A stretch of 64,000 bases of DNA from CAWCUZ01 sp963798795 (GTDB lineage Bacteria > Acidobacteriota > Vicinamibacteria > Vicinamibacterales > SCN-69-37): contig CAWCUZ010000001.1 of assembly GCA_963798795.1 (NCBI GenBank), positions 992,001 through 1,056,000 on the forward strand. Reading direction: 5' to 3'. Below are positions 1-7,721 of the stretch, piece after piece (within the stretch, counting starts at the first letter, position 1; each line of letters opens with the position of its first letter). Position numbers and translations under genes: made by a program. Below the pieces are notes generated by a model. The model did not search any database. It saw nothing but the letters and a program-made list of their open reading frames with translations, and was not told the DNA's origin.

Positions 1-806
1 CCGGCCCATTCGCCGTGGCGCAGCATCAGCAGGCCGATGCGCGCCATGTCGCGCGTGGACAGATAGAAGTGGTAGGCGGGATGGATCGAGACGCGCGGCC
101 GGTTGCTCTTGCGCTGCGCCGCGCGATCGAAGTCCTCGAGGTGCATCGGCTCGGCCAGGTCGTGCTGGAACGCGTCGTAGATGTTCTGTCCGGTCTGCTG
201 CTCGAAGATGGTACCGAGCGCGTTGAAGTCCCAGTTGTTGTAGAGAAAGTAGGTGCCGTGCTTCACGGTGCCGCGGGGCCCGGGCGGATCGCCGGCCGTG
301 CTGCCGCAGCCTGTGCAGGCGGCATTGGCGGCCTCGTGATACACCCCGGACCGCGCGTGGAGCAGATCCAGCACGGTGGCCTCGAGCTCCGACGGCAGCA
401 GGCCGTCCACGTCGGTGATCTTCAGATCGGCCAGCGTCGCGCCGAGATCGATCTTCCCGCTCTCGACGTACTTGCCGTACAGCATCGCCAGGATGCTCTT
501 GCGCACCGACGCCAGATAGCTCACGCGGTCGAGCGGTCCGTACTCCCACAGCACGCGGCCGCCGACGACGGCCATCGCCGCGGTGGTCGGCAGCTCGCGC
601 GCCTTCGTCGTGACCGCGTCGAGCTTGTCCTGACAATAGCCGGCGGTGCGCGGGTCGGCGATCTGGTCCCACGTCGCCCCGGGCGTGACCATCGTCCGTG
701 CCACGGGCCGCGCCGGGTTCTGCGCCGCCGCGGCGAGCGCGGCCATGACCACGGAGAGAGCGATGGCGGCACCGAAGGGCGCACACGCGCGTCCAGGCGT
801 TCTCAT
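1..806 (-). CDS. Serine hydrolase, beta-lactamase family (C-terminus beyond window edge)
   Basis: The reverse strand reads from an ATG at 806 to the left edge without a stop. The first about 26 residues form a signal peptide (MRTPGRACAPFG, then an Ala/Val-rich core ending AAAA). The beta-lactamase / penicillin-binding fold is shown by the SxxK nucleophile motif in SVRKSIL, followed by LYGKYVESGKIDL, then LLHARSGVYH, and a YxN-type motif in FLYNNWDFN. The family includes class C beta-lactamases, esterases and D-aminopeptidases, so the substrate cannot be told. The protein is predicted to be exported. The missing part would carry the KTG-type motif. It is divergent from ku, with about 160 bp between the starts. 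Confidence 0.85.
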   Translation of the reverse strand, partial: MRTPGRACAPFGAAIALSVVMAALAAAAQNPARPVARTMVTPGATWDQIADPRTAGYCQDKLDAVTTKARELPTTAAMAVVGGRVLWEYGPLDRVSYLASVRKSILAMLYGKYVESGKIDLGATLADLKITDVDGLLPSELEATVLDLLHARSGVYHEAANAACTGCGSTAGDPPGPRGTVKHGTYFLYNNWDFNALGTIFEQQTGQNIYDAFQHDLAEPMHLEDFDRAAQRKSNRPRVSIHPAYHFYLSTRDMARIGLLMLRHGEWA

Positions 807-968
807 GATGCGCGACAGTGTACGCCCAACTGAGCCGGGCCTGTCCCCGATCCGTGGGGCCCGCTGCCCGGTTCGATGCGATCGCCCGATTGTGTCAAGC
901 GCCTCATGCGGGCGCCACCGCTCGGCCGGGCATGAACGTTGCACGCGCAGTCATGGAGGAGGTGTGCG

Positions 969-1820
969 ATGGCAGCCCGCCCCATCTGGAAAGGCCATCT
1001 TCGGCTGAGCCTGGTGTCCATTCCGATCCGGGTCTATCCCGCGACGAATCCGGCGGCGACCGTGCGCTTTCATCAGCTGCACCGCGACTGCCAGACGCGC
1101 ATCGAGTACAAGAAGTGGTGCCCGCACTGCCAGCGCGAGGTGAACAAGGACGAGATCGTCCGCGGCTATGAATTCGAGAGGGGCCGCTACGTGGCGATCG
1201 AGGACAAGGAGATCGAGAAGGTCCGCCCCGAGTCCACCCGCGTCATCAACCTGATGCAGTTCACGGAAGCCAGCGCGGTCGACGCGATCTTCATCGACGA
1301 GCCCTACTACCTCGCGCCCGACGGCCAGCTGGCCGCCGAGTCGTTCGCCGTGATGCGCGAGGCGCTGCAGGGCAAGGCGGGCATCGGCACCGTGGCGTTC
1401 CACGGACGCGAGCGGCTCGTCGCCGTCGAGCCCCGTGAGACCGGCCTCGTCATGTACACGCTGCGGCACGAGAACGAGATTCGCGACCTGGGCGCCATCC
1501 CCGAACTGCACGAGCTGCCGAAGAAGGTCCGGGCCGACGAGGTGACGCTCGCCAGGAAAGTCATGGGCGGATTCGAGTCGAAGATCGACTTTTCGAAGTA
1601 CCGCGACACCTACGAGGACGCCCTGCGCGAGCTGATCAAGGCCAAGATCGCAGGCGAGGAAGTGATCACCCCGCGGGAAGAAGCGCAGCCGAAGGTCGTC
1701 AACCTGATGGACGCGCTCCGGAAGAGCCTCGATCGGGTCTCGACCGAGAAGAAACGGCCCGCGCGGGCGACGGCGAAGCGCGTGAGGCGGGCGGCCGCGC
1801 CGCGGCGCAAGGCATCATAG
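969..1820 (+). CDS. ku: Ku-type DNA end-binding protein
   Basis: This is the homodimeric bacterial Ku that binds double-strand DNA ends in non-homologous end joining and normally recruits LigD. The family N-terminus MAARPIWKGHLRLSLVSIPI is clear, followed by the conserved CPHC-type pair in KKWCPHCQREV. The core ends near residue 250, and a Lys/Arg-rich tail (KKRPARATAKRVRRAAAPRR) follows, as is common for DNA-binding bacterial Ku. The start at 969 is chosen because a strong Shine-Dalgarno (GGAGGAGGTG) lies just upstream and homologues begin at MAARP. An in-frame ATG at 939 would add ten residues without family support. The product is 283 aa. No LigD is visible in the window. Confidence 0.95.
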   Translation: MAARPIWKGHLRLSLVSIPIRVYPATNPAATVRFHQLHRDCQTRIEYKKWCPHCQREVNKDEIVRGYEFERGRYVAIEDKEIEKVRPESTRVINLMQFTEASAVDAIFIDEPYYLAPDGQLAAESFAVMREALQGKAGIGTVAFHGRERLVAVEPRETGLVMYTLRHENEIRDLGAIPELHELPKKVRADEVTLARKVMGGFESKIDFSKYRDTYEDALRELIKAKIAGEEVITPREEAQPKVVNLMDALRKSLDRVSTEKKRPARATAKRVRRAAAPRRKAS

Positions 1821-1867
1821 ACGGTGGATTTGGAAGTGTCGCGGATCGGAGGTTTGGAGATGTGCGC

Positions 1868-4306
1868 TCACTCCGAGCCGAGCGATGTGAGCGGCTGGGA
1901 TCGAATGGCGCGTCTCGCAGGTCCGATGCCGGCGGTGACGCCGACAGCGGTCAGCACCGCCGCAGCCGCCCCGAACGCGAGTGGATCCGCCGGTGAAATG
2001 CCGAAGAGCCAGGTCGCGCTGAACCGCGCCGCCGCGTAGGCGATCGGCAGACCGATCGCGAGCCCGGCGACCACCGCGCCCAGGCCGCCGCCGAGCACGA
2101 GGCGGACGACGTGCCGCGGCGTCGCACCGAGGGCGACGCGAACGGCGAGTTCGCGCCGGCGTCCCGCCAGCGTGAAGGCCGCGACCCCGTAGAGTCCCAC
2201 GCCCGCGAGCGCGACCGCGACGATGCCGAGCGCCGTGCCGAGCGCGGCAATCATGCGAAATGGAAACAGCATCACGTCGACGACGTCACCGAGCGTGCCG
2301 CTGTCGAAGACCGCCACCCGCGGATCCAGCGCGGCGACGTCCTCACGCAGTTGCGCGACCGCGCGCGCCGGCTCGTCGTCCGTTCGCGCCACGACGCGCA
2401 GGAGCGCGGTGTGGCCCGCGGCGAGGGGCCGGTAGACGAACGGCACGTTCGCTTCCCCGAGCGACTGCACCTTCACGTCGGCCGTAACACCCACGACGGT
2501 CAGCCACGGCTCGCTCTCGTCGCCCAGGCGCACGCGCTGGCCGACCGGATCGACGCCCGGCCAGAACCGGCGCGCCGTGTCGGCGCTGAGGATGGCGACC
2601 GGCGCGGCGGCGAGCAGGTCGTCGCGGGTGAACCCCCGCCCACGCTCGATGGGAATGCCGAGCGCGTCGAAATACCCCACACCCACGTGCCCCATCTGAC
2701 CGGCGACCGGCGTGCCGGCCGCCCCTCCGACGTCGGGCGTCAGTGTGATGGATTGCGAACCATACAGATCGAGCGGAATCCGATCGGTGATCGCGGCGGC
2801 GCGCACGCCAGGCGTCGAGTCCGCGCGCGCCAGCAGCGCGTCGTAGAACGCGGCGGCCCGCTGCTCGTCATACCCGCTCAGTCCGAGATTGAGCGCGACG
2901 AAGGCGCCGCGGCTCGCATCGAAGCCCGGATCGACCGCGCCGGCCCGGCTGACGCTGTGCGTGAACAGCGCCGCCACGAGCAGCAGCACGAACGACACGG
3001 CCACCTGCGGAACGAGGAGCGACTGGCGCAGGCCCCACCAGCGGCGCCGGCGCGAGGATTCCACCCTGCCACGCAGCGTCGGCACCACGGCCGTGCGCGA
3101 CGACCGGAGCGCGGGTCCCAGGCCCATCAGGAGCGCGGTCGCCGCCGCCAGCGCCGCCGTGTAGGCGATGACGCGCCCGTCCACGTGCACGTCGAACGAC
3201 AGCGGCACCGGCAGCGGCGGCTTGAATCCGACGATGAGCCCCGCGAGCCAGGTGGCCAGGAGCAGCGCGAGCGCCGTGCCGCCTGCGACGAGCAGCACGC
3301 TCTCGACGAGCATCTGTCGCACGATGCGCGCGCGGCCCGCGCCGAGCGCCAGCCGCACGGCAATTTCGCCGCGCCGGCTCGACGCGCGTGCGAGCAGCAG
3401 ACCCGCCAGGTTCGCGCACACGACGACGAGCAGCAGGCCGGCCGCCGCGAGCAGGACAATCGCCAGCGGCCGGATCACGCGGTCGGCCTCCGGGTTGATC
3501 AGCACCGCCGTGCTCGGCATCAGGCGGACGCGGCGCCCCTGGTTCGTGTCGGGATGGTCCTGCTCGAGCGTGCGGCCGATCGTGCCAACCGCCGCGGCCG
3601 CTTGCGCCATCGTCGCGCCGTTGGCGAGACGGGCCTTGACGAAGAGGAAACGCTCATTGCGCTCGTCGGGGCGGCTGTTTCGGATCTGGCCCATCATCAT
3701 CGTGGGCACCCACAGGTCGGCCGCGAAGCCGCGGACGAGCATGCCGTTGAACCCGCGCGGCGCGACACCCACGATCCGGTAGGGGCGGCCGTTGAGCGTG
3801 ACCGACTGTCCCACCACAGCCGGGTCGCCGCCGAACTGCCGCTGCCAGAAGCCGTAGCCGAGAACGGTGACCGGATCCGCGTCGAGCACGCGGTCTTCGT
3901 CGGGCAGGAATCCGCGGCCAACCGCCGGCGTCACACCGAGAACGTCGAAGAAGTTGCCGGTGACCAGCTCGCCGAACACCGATTCGGCGCGGCCGCCGCT
4001 CGTGACCGTGCCGAGAAATCCCGTGTAGCCGGCGACGCCGTCGAAGACCGCGTCCGACGCGGCGACGAGGTCGCGGTAGTCGGCGTACGACAGCGCGCCG
4101 TACGACGTGCCGTCCGAGCGCGACATGTAGACGTTGGCGAGGCGGTCGGCGTCGCGAATCGGCAGCGGCGCGAGGAGCGTGGCGTTGACCAGGCTGAAGA
4201 ACGCCGCATTGGCGGCCAGGCCCAGCGCCAGCGTCAAGATCGCGGTGACGGCGTAGCCGGGGCGACGCGTGAGGAACCGGAGGGTGTCGCGGAGGTCTTC
4301 GCGCAT
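1868..4306 (-). CDS. ADOP-type ABC permease (MacB-like periplasmic core, FtsX domains)
   Basis: An 812-aa membrane protein of the acidobacterial duplicated permease type. The N-terminus MREDLRDTLRFLTRRPGYAV leads into the first membrane helix. A MacB-like periplasmic core follows (GYGFWQRQFGGDPAVVGQ, PYRIVGVAPRGFNGM), then an FtsX domain with three helices around residues 280-400 (ANLAGLLLARASSRRGEIAVR). A second core (about 430-680) and a final FtsX domain (RRRELAVRVALGATPRHVVR) complete it, ending in QPLTSLGSE. MacB relatives work with an ABC ATPase in export or surface stress. No ATPase or PadR regulator adjoins this gene, so the substrate is unknown. It is intact and convergent with ku, 47 bp away. 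Confidence 0.9.
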   Translation of the reverse strand: MREDLRDTLRFLTRRPGYAVTAILTLALGLAANAAFFSLVNATLLAPLPIRDADRLANVYMSRSDGTSYGALSYADYRDLVAASDAVFDGVAGYTGFLGTVTSGGRAESVFGELVTGNFFDVLGVTPAVGRGFLPDEDRVLDADPVTVLGYGFWQRQFGGDPAVVGQSVTLNGRPYRIVGVAPRGFNGMLVRGFAADLWVPTMMMGQIRNSRPDERNERFLFVKARLANGATMAQAAAAVGTIGRTLEQDHPDTNQGRRVRLMPSTAVLINPEADRVIRPLAIVLLAAAGLLLVVVCANLAGLLLARASSRRGEIAVRLALGAGRARIVRQMLVESVLLVAGGTALALLLATWLAGLIVGFKPPLPVPLSFDVHVDGRVIAYTAALAAATALLMGLGPALRSSRTAVVPTLRGRVESSRRRRWWGLRQSLLVPQVAVSFVLLLVAALFTHSVSRAGAVDPGFDASRGAFVALNLGLSGYDEQRAAAFYDALLARADSTPGVRAAAITDRIPLDLYGSQSITLTPDVGGAAGTPVAGQMGHVGVGYFDALGIPIERGRGFTRDDLLAAAPVAILSADTARRFWPGVDPVGQRVRLGDESEPWLTVVGVTADVKVQSLGEANVPFVYRPLAAGHTALLRVVARTDDEPARAVAQLREDVAALDPRVAVFDSGTLGDVVDVMLFPFRMIAALGTALGIVAVALAGVGLYGVAAFTLAGRRRELAVRVALGATPRHVVRLVLGGGLGAVVAGLAIGLPIAYAAARFSATWLFGISPADPLAFGAAAAVLTAVGVTAGIGPARRAIRSQPLTSLGSE

Positions 4307-4327
4307 CGGATCGTTGGGCTCTACGAA

Positions 4328-4402
4328 GTTCAGGGTTCAGAGGTTCAGGGTTCAGGGTTGGGTTCAAGGGTTCAGGGTTCGGTTCCGGGTTCCACGTTCA
4401 GG
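4328..4402. repeat. TTCAGGG-rich short repeat upstream of tRNA-Thr
   Basis: About ten imperfect copies of a 6-8-nt motif built on GGTTCAGG lie in the gap between the ADOP permease and tRNA-Thr. No coding potential is seen. Related short-unit arrays occur at 29865-29984 and 51342-51490, always between genes. Confidence 0.7.
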
Positions 4403-4485
4403 AGTCCGCGGTCCAGCGGACGCGGACGGGAGCAGGCGCCGGGCTCATTTCTGGCGTGGTAGACTCGGATGTTCGACCGCCTCAC

Positions 4486-4561
4486 GCCGGCGTAGCTCAG
4501 TTGGTAGAGCAGCTGATTCGTAATCAGCAGGTCGTCGGTTCAAGTCCGACCGCCGGCTCCA
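4486..4561 (+). tRNA. tRNA-Thr (anticodon CGT)
   Basis: A 76-nt cloverleaf with a 7-bp acceptor stem (GCCGGCG pairing with CGCCGGC), a D arm GCTCAGTTGGTAGAGC, an anticodon stem GCTGA/TCAGC with loop TTCGTAA (anticodon CGT, reading ACG), and a T arm with GGTTCAAGTCC. The discriminator base is T and the 3' CCA is encoded. The body closely resembles other bacterial tRNA-Thr genes. Its 3' end is repeated in the tandem array directly downstream. Confidence 0.97.
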
Positions 4562-4564
4562 GCA

Positions 4565-5518
4565 TTGATCCGAGGGCTGCGCCCTCGGACTCCCGACACG
4601 CTCTCTCGGGCGCCGCTGCGCCGGCGCCCTCCGGTCGCGTGGCGCGCGCGCTGAGCGCGCGCGGGCCGCCGGCTCCAACATTGATCCGAGGGCTGCGCCC
4701 TCGGACTCCCGACACGCTCTCTCGGGCGCCGCTGCGCCGGCGCCCTCCGGTCGCGTGGCGCGCGCGCTGAGCGCGCGCGGGCCGCCGGCTCCAACATTGA
4801 TCCGAGGGCTGCGCCCTCGGACTCCCGACACGCTCTCTCGGGCGCCGCTGCGCCGGCGCCCTCCGGTCGCGTGGCGCGCGCGCTGAGCGCGCGCGGGCCG
4901 CCGGCTCCAACATTGATCCGAGGGCTGCGCCCTCGGACTCCCGACACGCTCTCTCGGGCGCCGCTGCGCCGGCGCCCTCCGGTCGCGTGGCGCGCGCGCT
5001 GAGCGCGCGCGGGCCGCCGGCTCCAACATTGATCCGAGGGCTGCGCCCTCGGACTCCCGACACGCTCTCTCGGGCGCCGCTGCGCCGGCGCCCTCCGGTC
5101 GCGTGGCGCGCGCGCTGAGCGCGCGCGGGCCGCCGGCTCCAACATTGATCCGAGGGCTGCGCCCTCGGACTCCCGACACGCTCTCTCGGGCGCCGCTGCG
5201 CCGGCGCCCTCCGGTCGCGTGGCGCGCGCGCTGAGCGCGCGCGGGCCGCCGGCTCCAACATTGATCCGAGGGCTGCGCCCTCGGACTCCCGACACGCTCT
5301 CTCGGGCGCCGCTGCGCCGGCGCCCTCCGGTCGCGTGGCGCGCGCGCTGAGCGCGCGCGGGCCGCCGGCTCCAACATTGATCCGAGGGCTGCGCCCTCGG
5401 ACTCCCGACACGCTCTCTCGGGCGCCGCTGCGCCGGCGCCCTCCGGTCGCGTGGCGCGCGCGCTGAGCGCGCGCGGGCCGCCGGCTCCAACATTGATCCG
5501 AGGGCTGCGCCCTCGGAC
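4565..5518 (+). repeat. Tandem array of eight 116-bp units plus a partial ninth, each carrying the tRNA-Thr 3' end
   Basis: The period is exactly 116 bp, with units starting TTGATCCG at 4565, 4681, 4797, 4913, 5029, 5145, 5261, 5377 and a truncated copy at 5493-5518. The full units appear identical by eye. Each ends in CCGCCGGCTCCA, which is the last 12 nt of the tRNA-Thr gene including CCA. Each unit also contains three hairpins: CCGAGGGC-TGC-GCCCTCGG, GGGCGCCG-CTGCGC-CGGCGCCC, and a CGCGCGCG-rich stem around TGAG. All reverse-strand frames are open through it only because the unit has few stops. There are no unique spacers, so it is not a CRISPR. The closest known analogue is the E. coli tyrT tandem repeat (rtT RNA), which also repeats a tRNA 3' end. 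Confidence 0.95.
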
Positions 5519-5850
5519 CGATGCCGCCTCCAAGCGCCACCCCGGCAAAACCCGTGTGCGAGACCGAACCGGTCAGGCACACGAGATTGTGCAGGGCGGT
5601 TTCGTGGTCGACGCCGCCGCCGTCGGCGCCCGCCTGGATGTAGGCGAGCGTGTTCTCCGGGTCGACCCGAACCGCGGTCATCTCATGAGATCGATCACCA
5701 CCGCGTCGCTGGCCATGCCGTACGGCGAGTGCGCGCCCTTCCCGCGCACGACGATGGGGATGCGATTCGATCGACAAAAGCGAACGGTGGTGACGATGTC
5801 TTCGCTGGGGAGGCGAGAAGCGGCGGAACGTTCACGATCTCACGTGTCGC
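5519..5850 (-). pseudogene. Fragment of FAD-linked (PCMH/BBE-type) oxidoreductase
   Basis: The reverse strand encodes recognisable pieces of an FAD-binding PCMH domain: PSEDIVTTVRFCRSN, then IPIVVRGKGAHSPYG and ASDAVVIDLMR, a frame break near 5680 (in-frame TGA at 5678-5680), then MTAVRVDPENTLAYIQAGA and VSHTGFAGVALGGGIG. In intact members these stretches are contiguous and followed by 300 or more further residues. Here the sequence stops at GGGIG, exactly where the partial ninth 116-bp repeat begins. The gene is therefore both frameshifted and cut by the array. No start codon can be assigned. Confidence 0.75.
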
Positions 5851-5988
5851 CGCCGCCGTAAAGGCGGCCAAGGTTGTTCGGACGACGGACGATCTCGATC
5901 AGCAACCGCCGGCGCCGGCCGGCGCGAGCACGCGGCAGCCGTCGCGTTCGTCCCCCGGCGCCCACGCGCCGCTGTCACTCGGCCGCTG

Positions 5989-7318
5989 TCACCGCCTGAA
6001 CACCCGCCCGCCTTTCATCACGAACACGACGTGCCGCACGGCGCCGATGTCGCGCAGCGGATCGCCCGACACCACGATGACGTCGGCCTCGAAGCCGGGC
6101 GCGAGCGTGCCAATCGTCGATCCCATCCTGAGCGACTCGGCAGCGAGCGATGTGGCGCTGACCAGCGCGTCCGAGGGCCCCTGCCCCGCCCGCACCCGCG
6201 CCACGATCTCGCGGGCGTTCTGCCCGTGGGCGCCGGCCACCGCGTCGGTCCCGAGCGGCATCTTCAGGCCGGCCGCGAGCGCCTTCCTGAAGAGGCCCGG
6301 CAGCAGCGGGACCAGCGCCCTCATCCTCTTGAACCCGTCGGGCGTGAAGGTACTGGCTGAACTGGTCGCGGCGCTCGAGGTAGTTCTGCAGCACCAGGCC
6401 GATGTTCGGATCGAAGTACACGCCGTGCGCGGCCATGGCCGCGATGGCCGCGTCGTCGGCGTGCATGCCGTGCTCGATTTCGTCGCAATCGGCCGCGAGG
6501 GCCGCGAGGATGGCTTCGGGACTCTGCGCGTGCACGAGCGTGCGCAGGCGCGGGACGTGTGCCTCGCCGCACGCCGCCGCGAGCTGGTCCGCGCCAAGGC
6601 TGAGCGGCAGGCCGCCGTCGCCGGTTCCACCCGTGAGGATGATCTTGACCAGATCGGCGCCGGCGCGCGCGAGGTCCCGCACCTGATCGCGCAGCTCGTC
6701 CGGTGACATCCGCACCACGCCGGCGTCGGTGACGCGACGTCCCGTGACCTGGCCCAGCGACGTCAGCAGCCGCGGCCCCGGCAGACGGCCCGTGGCGATG
6801 GCCGTGCGAAACGGCCCGTCGAGCGGGCTGCCGACGCTCTGCACGGTCGTGAACCCGGCCTGCAGCGTGTCGCGGGCGTTCCGCGCGATCGCCGCGTCAC
6901 GCTGCGTCGCCGTCTCGTCCTGCAGGCCCGGACCCGCGCCGAACGACCCGCCCGGCGCGAAGTGCCAGTCGATGTGGACGTGCACGTCGATGAAGCCCGG
7001 CAGCAGCGTGGCGTTGCCGAGGTCGTACGTGTACGGTCCCTGGCGGTGATCGACGGCGACGATGCGCGAGCCGGCCACTTCGACGGTGGCGTCGTCGAGC
7101 GTGCGCCCGCGACCGTCGAAGAGCCGCGCCGCGTGAATCGTCACCGTGGCCGCGGGTGATGCGCCGCCTTGCGCGGCCCGGCCGGAGCCGATCGCCGCAG
7201 GCTGGGCGACGGCCACGACGAGGCTCGTCACGCAGACGCCGGTGGCGGACGCCAGCGACACGAGTCCCGTGAACGACCGCCTCTCTCGCTCCGCCGCCTG
7301 TCCGCACGAAACGCGCAC
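5989..7318 (-). CDS. Secreted metal-dependent amidohydrolase (one frameshift near 6345)
   Basis: Amidohydrolase-superfamily enzyme of the imidazolonepropionase/prolidase-like branch. The N-terminal 50 residues look like a signal peptide. The metal motif HVHIDWH follows LLPGFID, then the Lys-bearing strand DLVKIILTGG and the metal His in LVHAQSP. After QFSQYL the frame changes near 6345 and continues as FTPDGFKRMRALVPLLP, then LGTDAVAGAHGQN (the conserved Asp) and the C-terminal strand FVMKGGRVFRR. Both halves match one family in order with nothing missing, so a single-base indel is likely. The GTG at 7318 is the only start giving the signal peptide in frame. It is divergent from the PadR gene with 70 bp between. 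Confidence 0.8.
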
Positions 7319-7372
7319 GGTCCATCAGTGTGACACGCCAGGGCGAGGCGCTCATTCCACCCGTGTGAATGC

Positions 7373-7378
7373 TAATAT
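7373..7378 (+). promoter_or_regulatory. Putative -10 box of the padR-permease pair
   Basis: TAATAT lies 10 nt before the PadR ATG at 7389 in an AT-rich island (GCTAATATAGTTGCCAATAT) that stands out in this GC-rich DNA. No convincing -35 is seen. The spacing would give a very short or absent leader. The repeated ATAT halves could also be a PadR operator. Confidence 0.4.
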
Positions 7379-7388
7379 AGTTGCCAAT

Positions 7389-7721
7389 ATGTCGCCCGAC
7401 CCCCACCGCCTGGGCGAAGTCGAACAGCTCGTCCTGCTCGCGGTTCTGCGGCTCGAGGGCACCGCCTACGCCGTGCCCATCCGCGACCTGATCCAGCGCC
7501 AGGCGGGTCTGACCCTGGCCCGCGGATCCATCTACATCACCCTCGACCGGCTGGAACGGAAGGGGCTGGTCGATTCGCGGATGTCCGAGCCGACCCCCGA
7601 GCCCGGCGGCAAGGCGCGGCGGGTGTTCCGGATTCGACCGGCCGGCGTCGCCGCGCTCCGGGCCGCGCGGCGGGCCGTCGACCGGCTCGCCGCCGGCACC
7701 ATCGTCGGGAGGCAACCCTGA
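7389..7721 (+). CDS. PadR family transcriptional regulator
   Basis: A 110-aa winged-helix regulator. The sequence GEVEQLVLLAVLRLEGTAYA, then a recognition segment GSIYITLDRLERKGLVDS and a wing RRVFRIRPAGVAALRAA, is the PadR pattern. The start at 7389 (MSPDPHRLGEVEQ) matches family N-termini. Its TGA overlaps the ATG of the next gene (TGATG), so it is translationally coupled to the ADOP permease. PadR-ADOP pairs are a common acidobacterial arrangement, and the regulator probably controls its own pair. Confidence 0.92.
   Translation: MSPDPHRLGEVEQLVLLAVLRLEGTAYAVPIRDLIQRQAGLTLARGSIYITLDRLERKGLVDSRMSEPTPEPGGKARRVFRIRPAGVAALRAARRAVDRLAAGTIVGRQP

Noticed and set aside
15..833. 272-codon forward frame at the left edge
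   Set aside because: Antisense to the serine hydrolase whose SxxK and YxN motifs are clear on the other strand.
2111..4462. 783-codon forward open frame
   Set aside because: It is the antisense of the ADOP permease gene, with Arg/His/Asp-rich composition typical of shadow frames in GC-rich DNA.
4562..4700. A second tRNA in the array
   Set aside because: Only 12 nt of the tRNA 3' end are repeated; no cloverleaf can be formed.
4565..5518. CRISPR array
   Set aside because: The units are contiguous and identical with no unique spacers and no cas genes nearby.
4445..5777. Three long reverse-strand open frames of about 350-420 codons through the 116-bp array
   Set aside because: The unit is not a multiple of three, so all three frames repeat the same Arg/Ala/Pro-rich peptides in rotation. 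This is repeat DNA lacking stops, not a protein.
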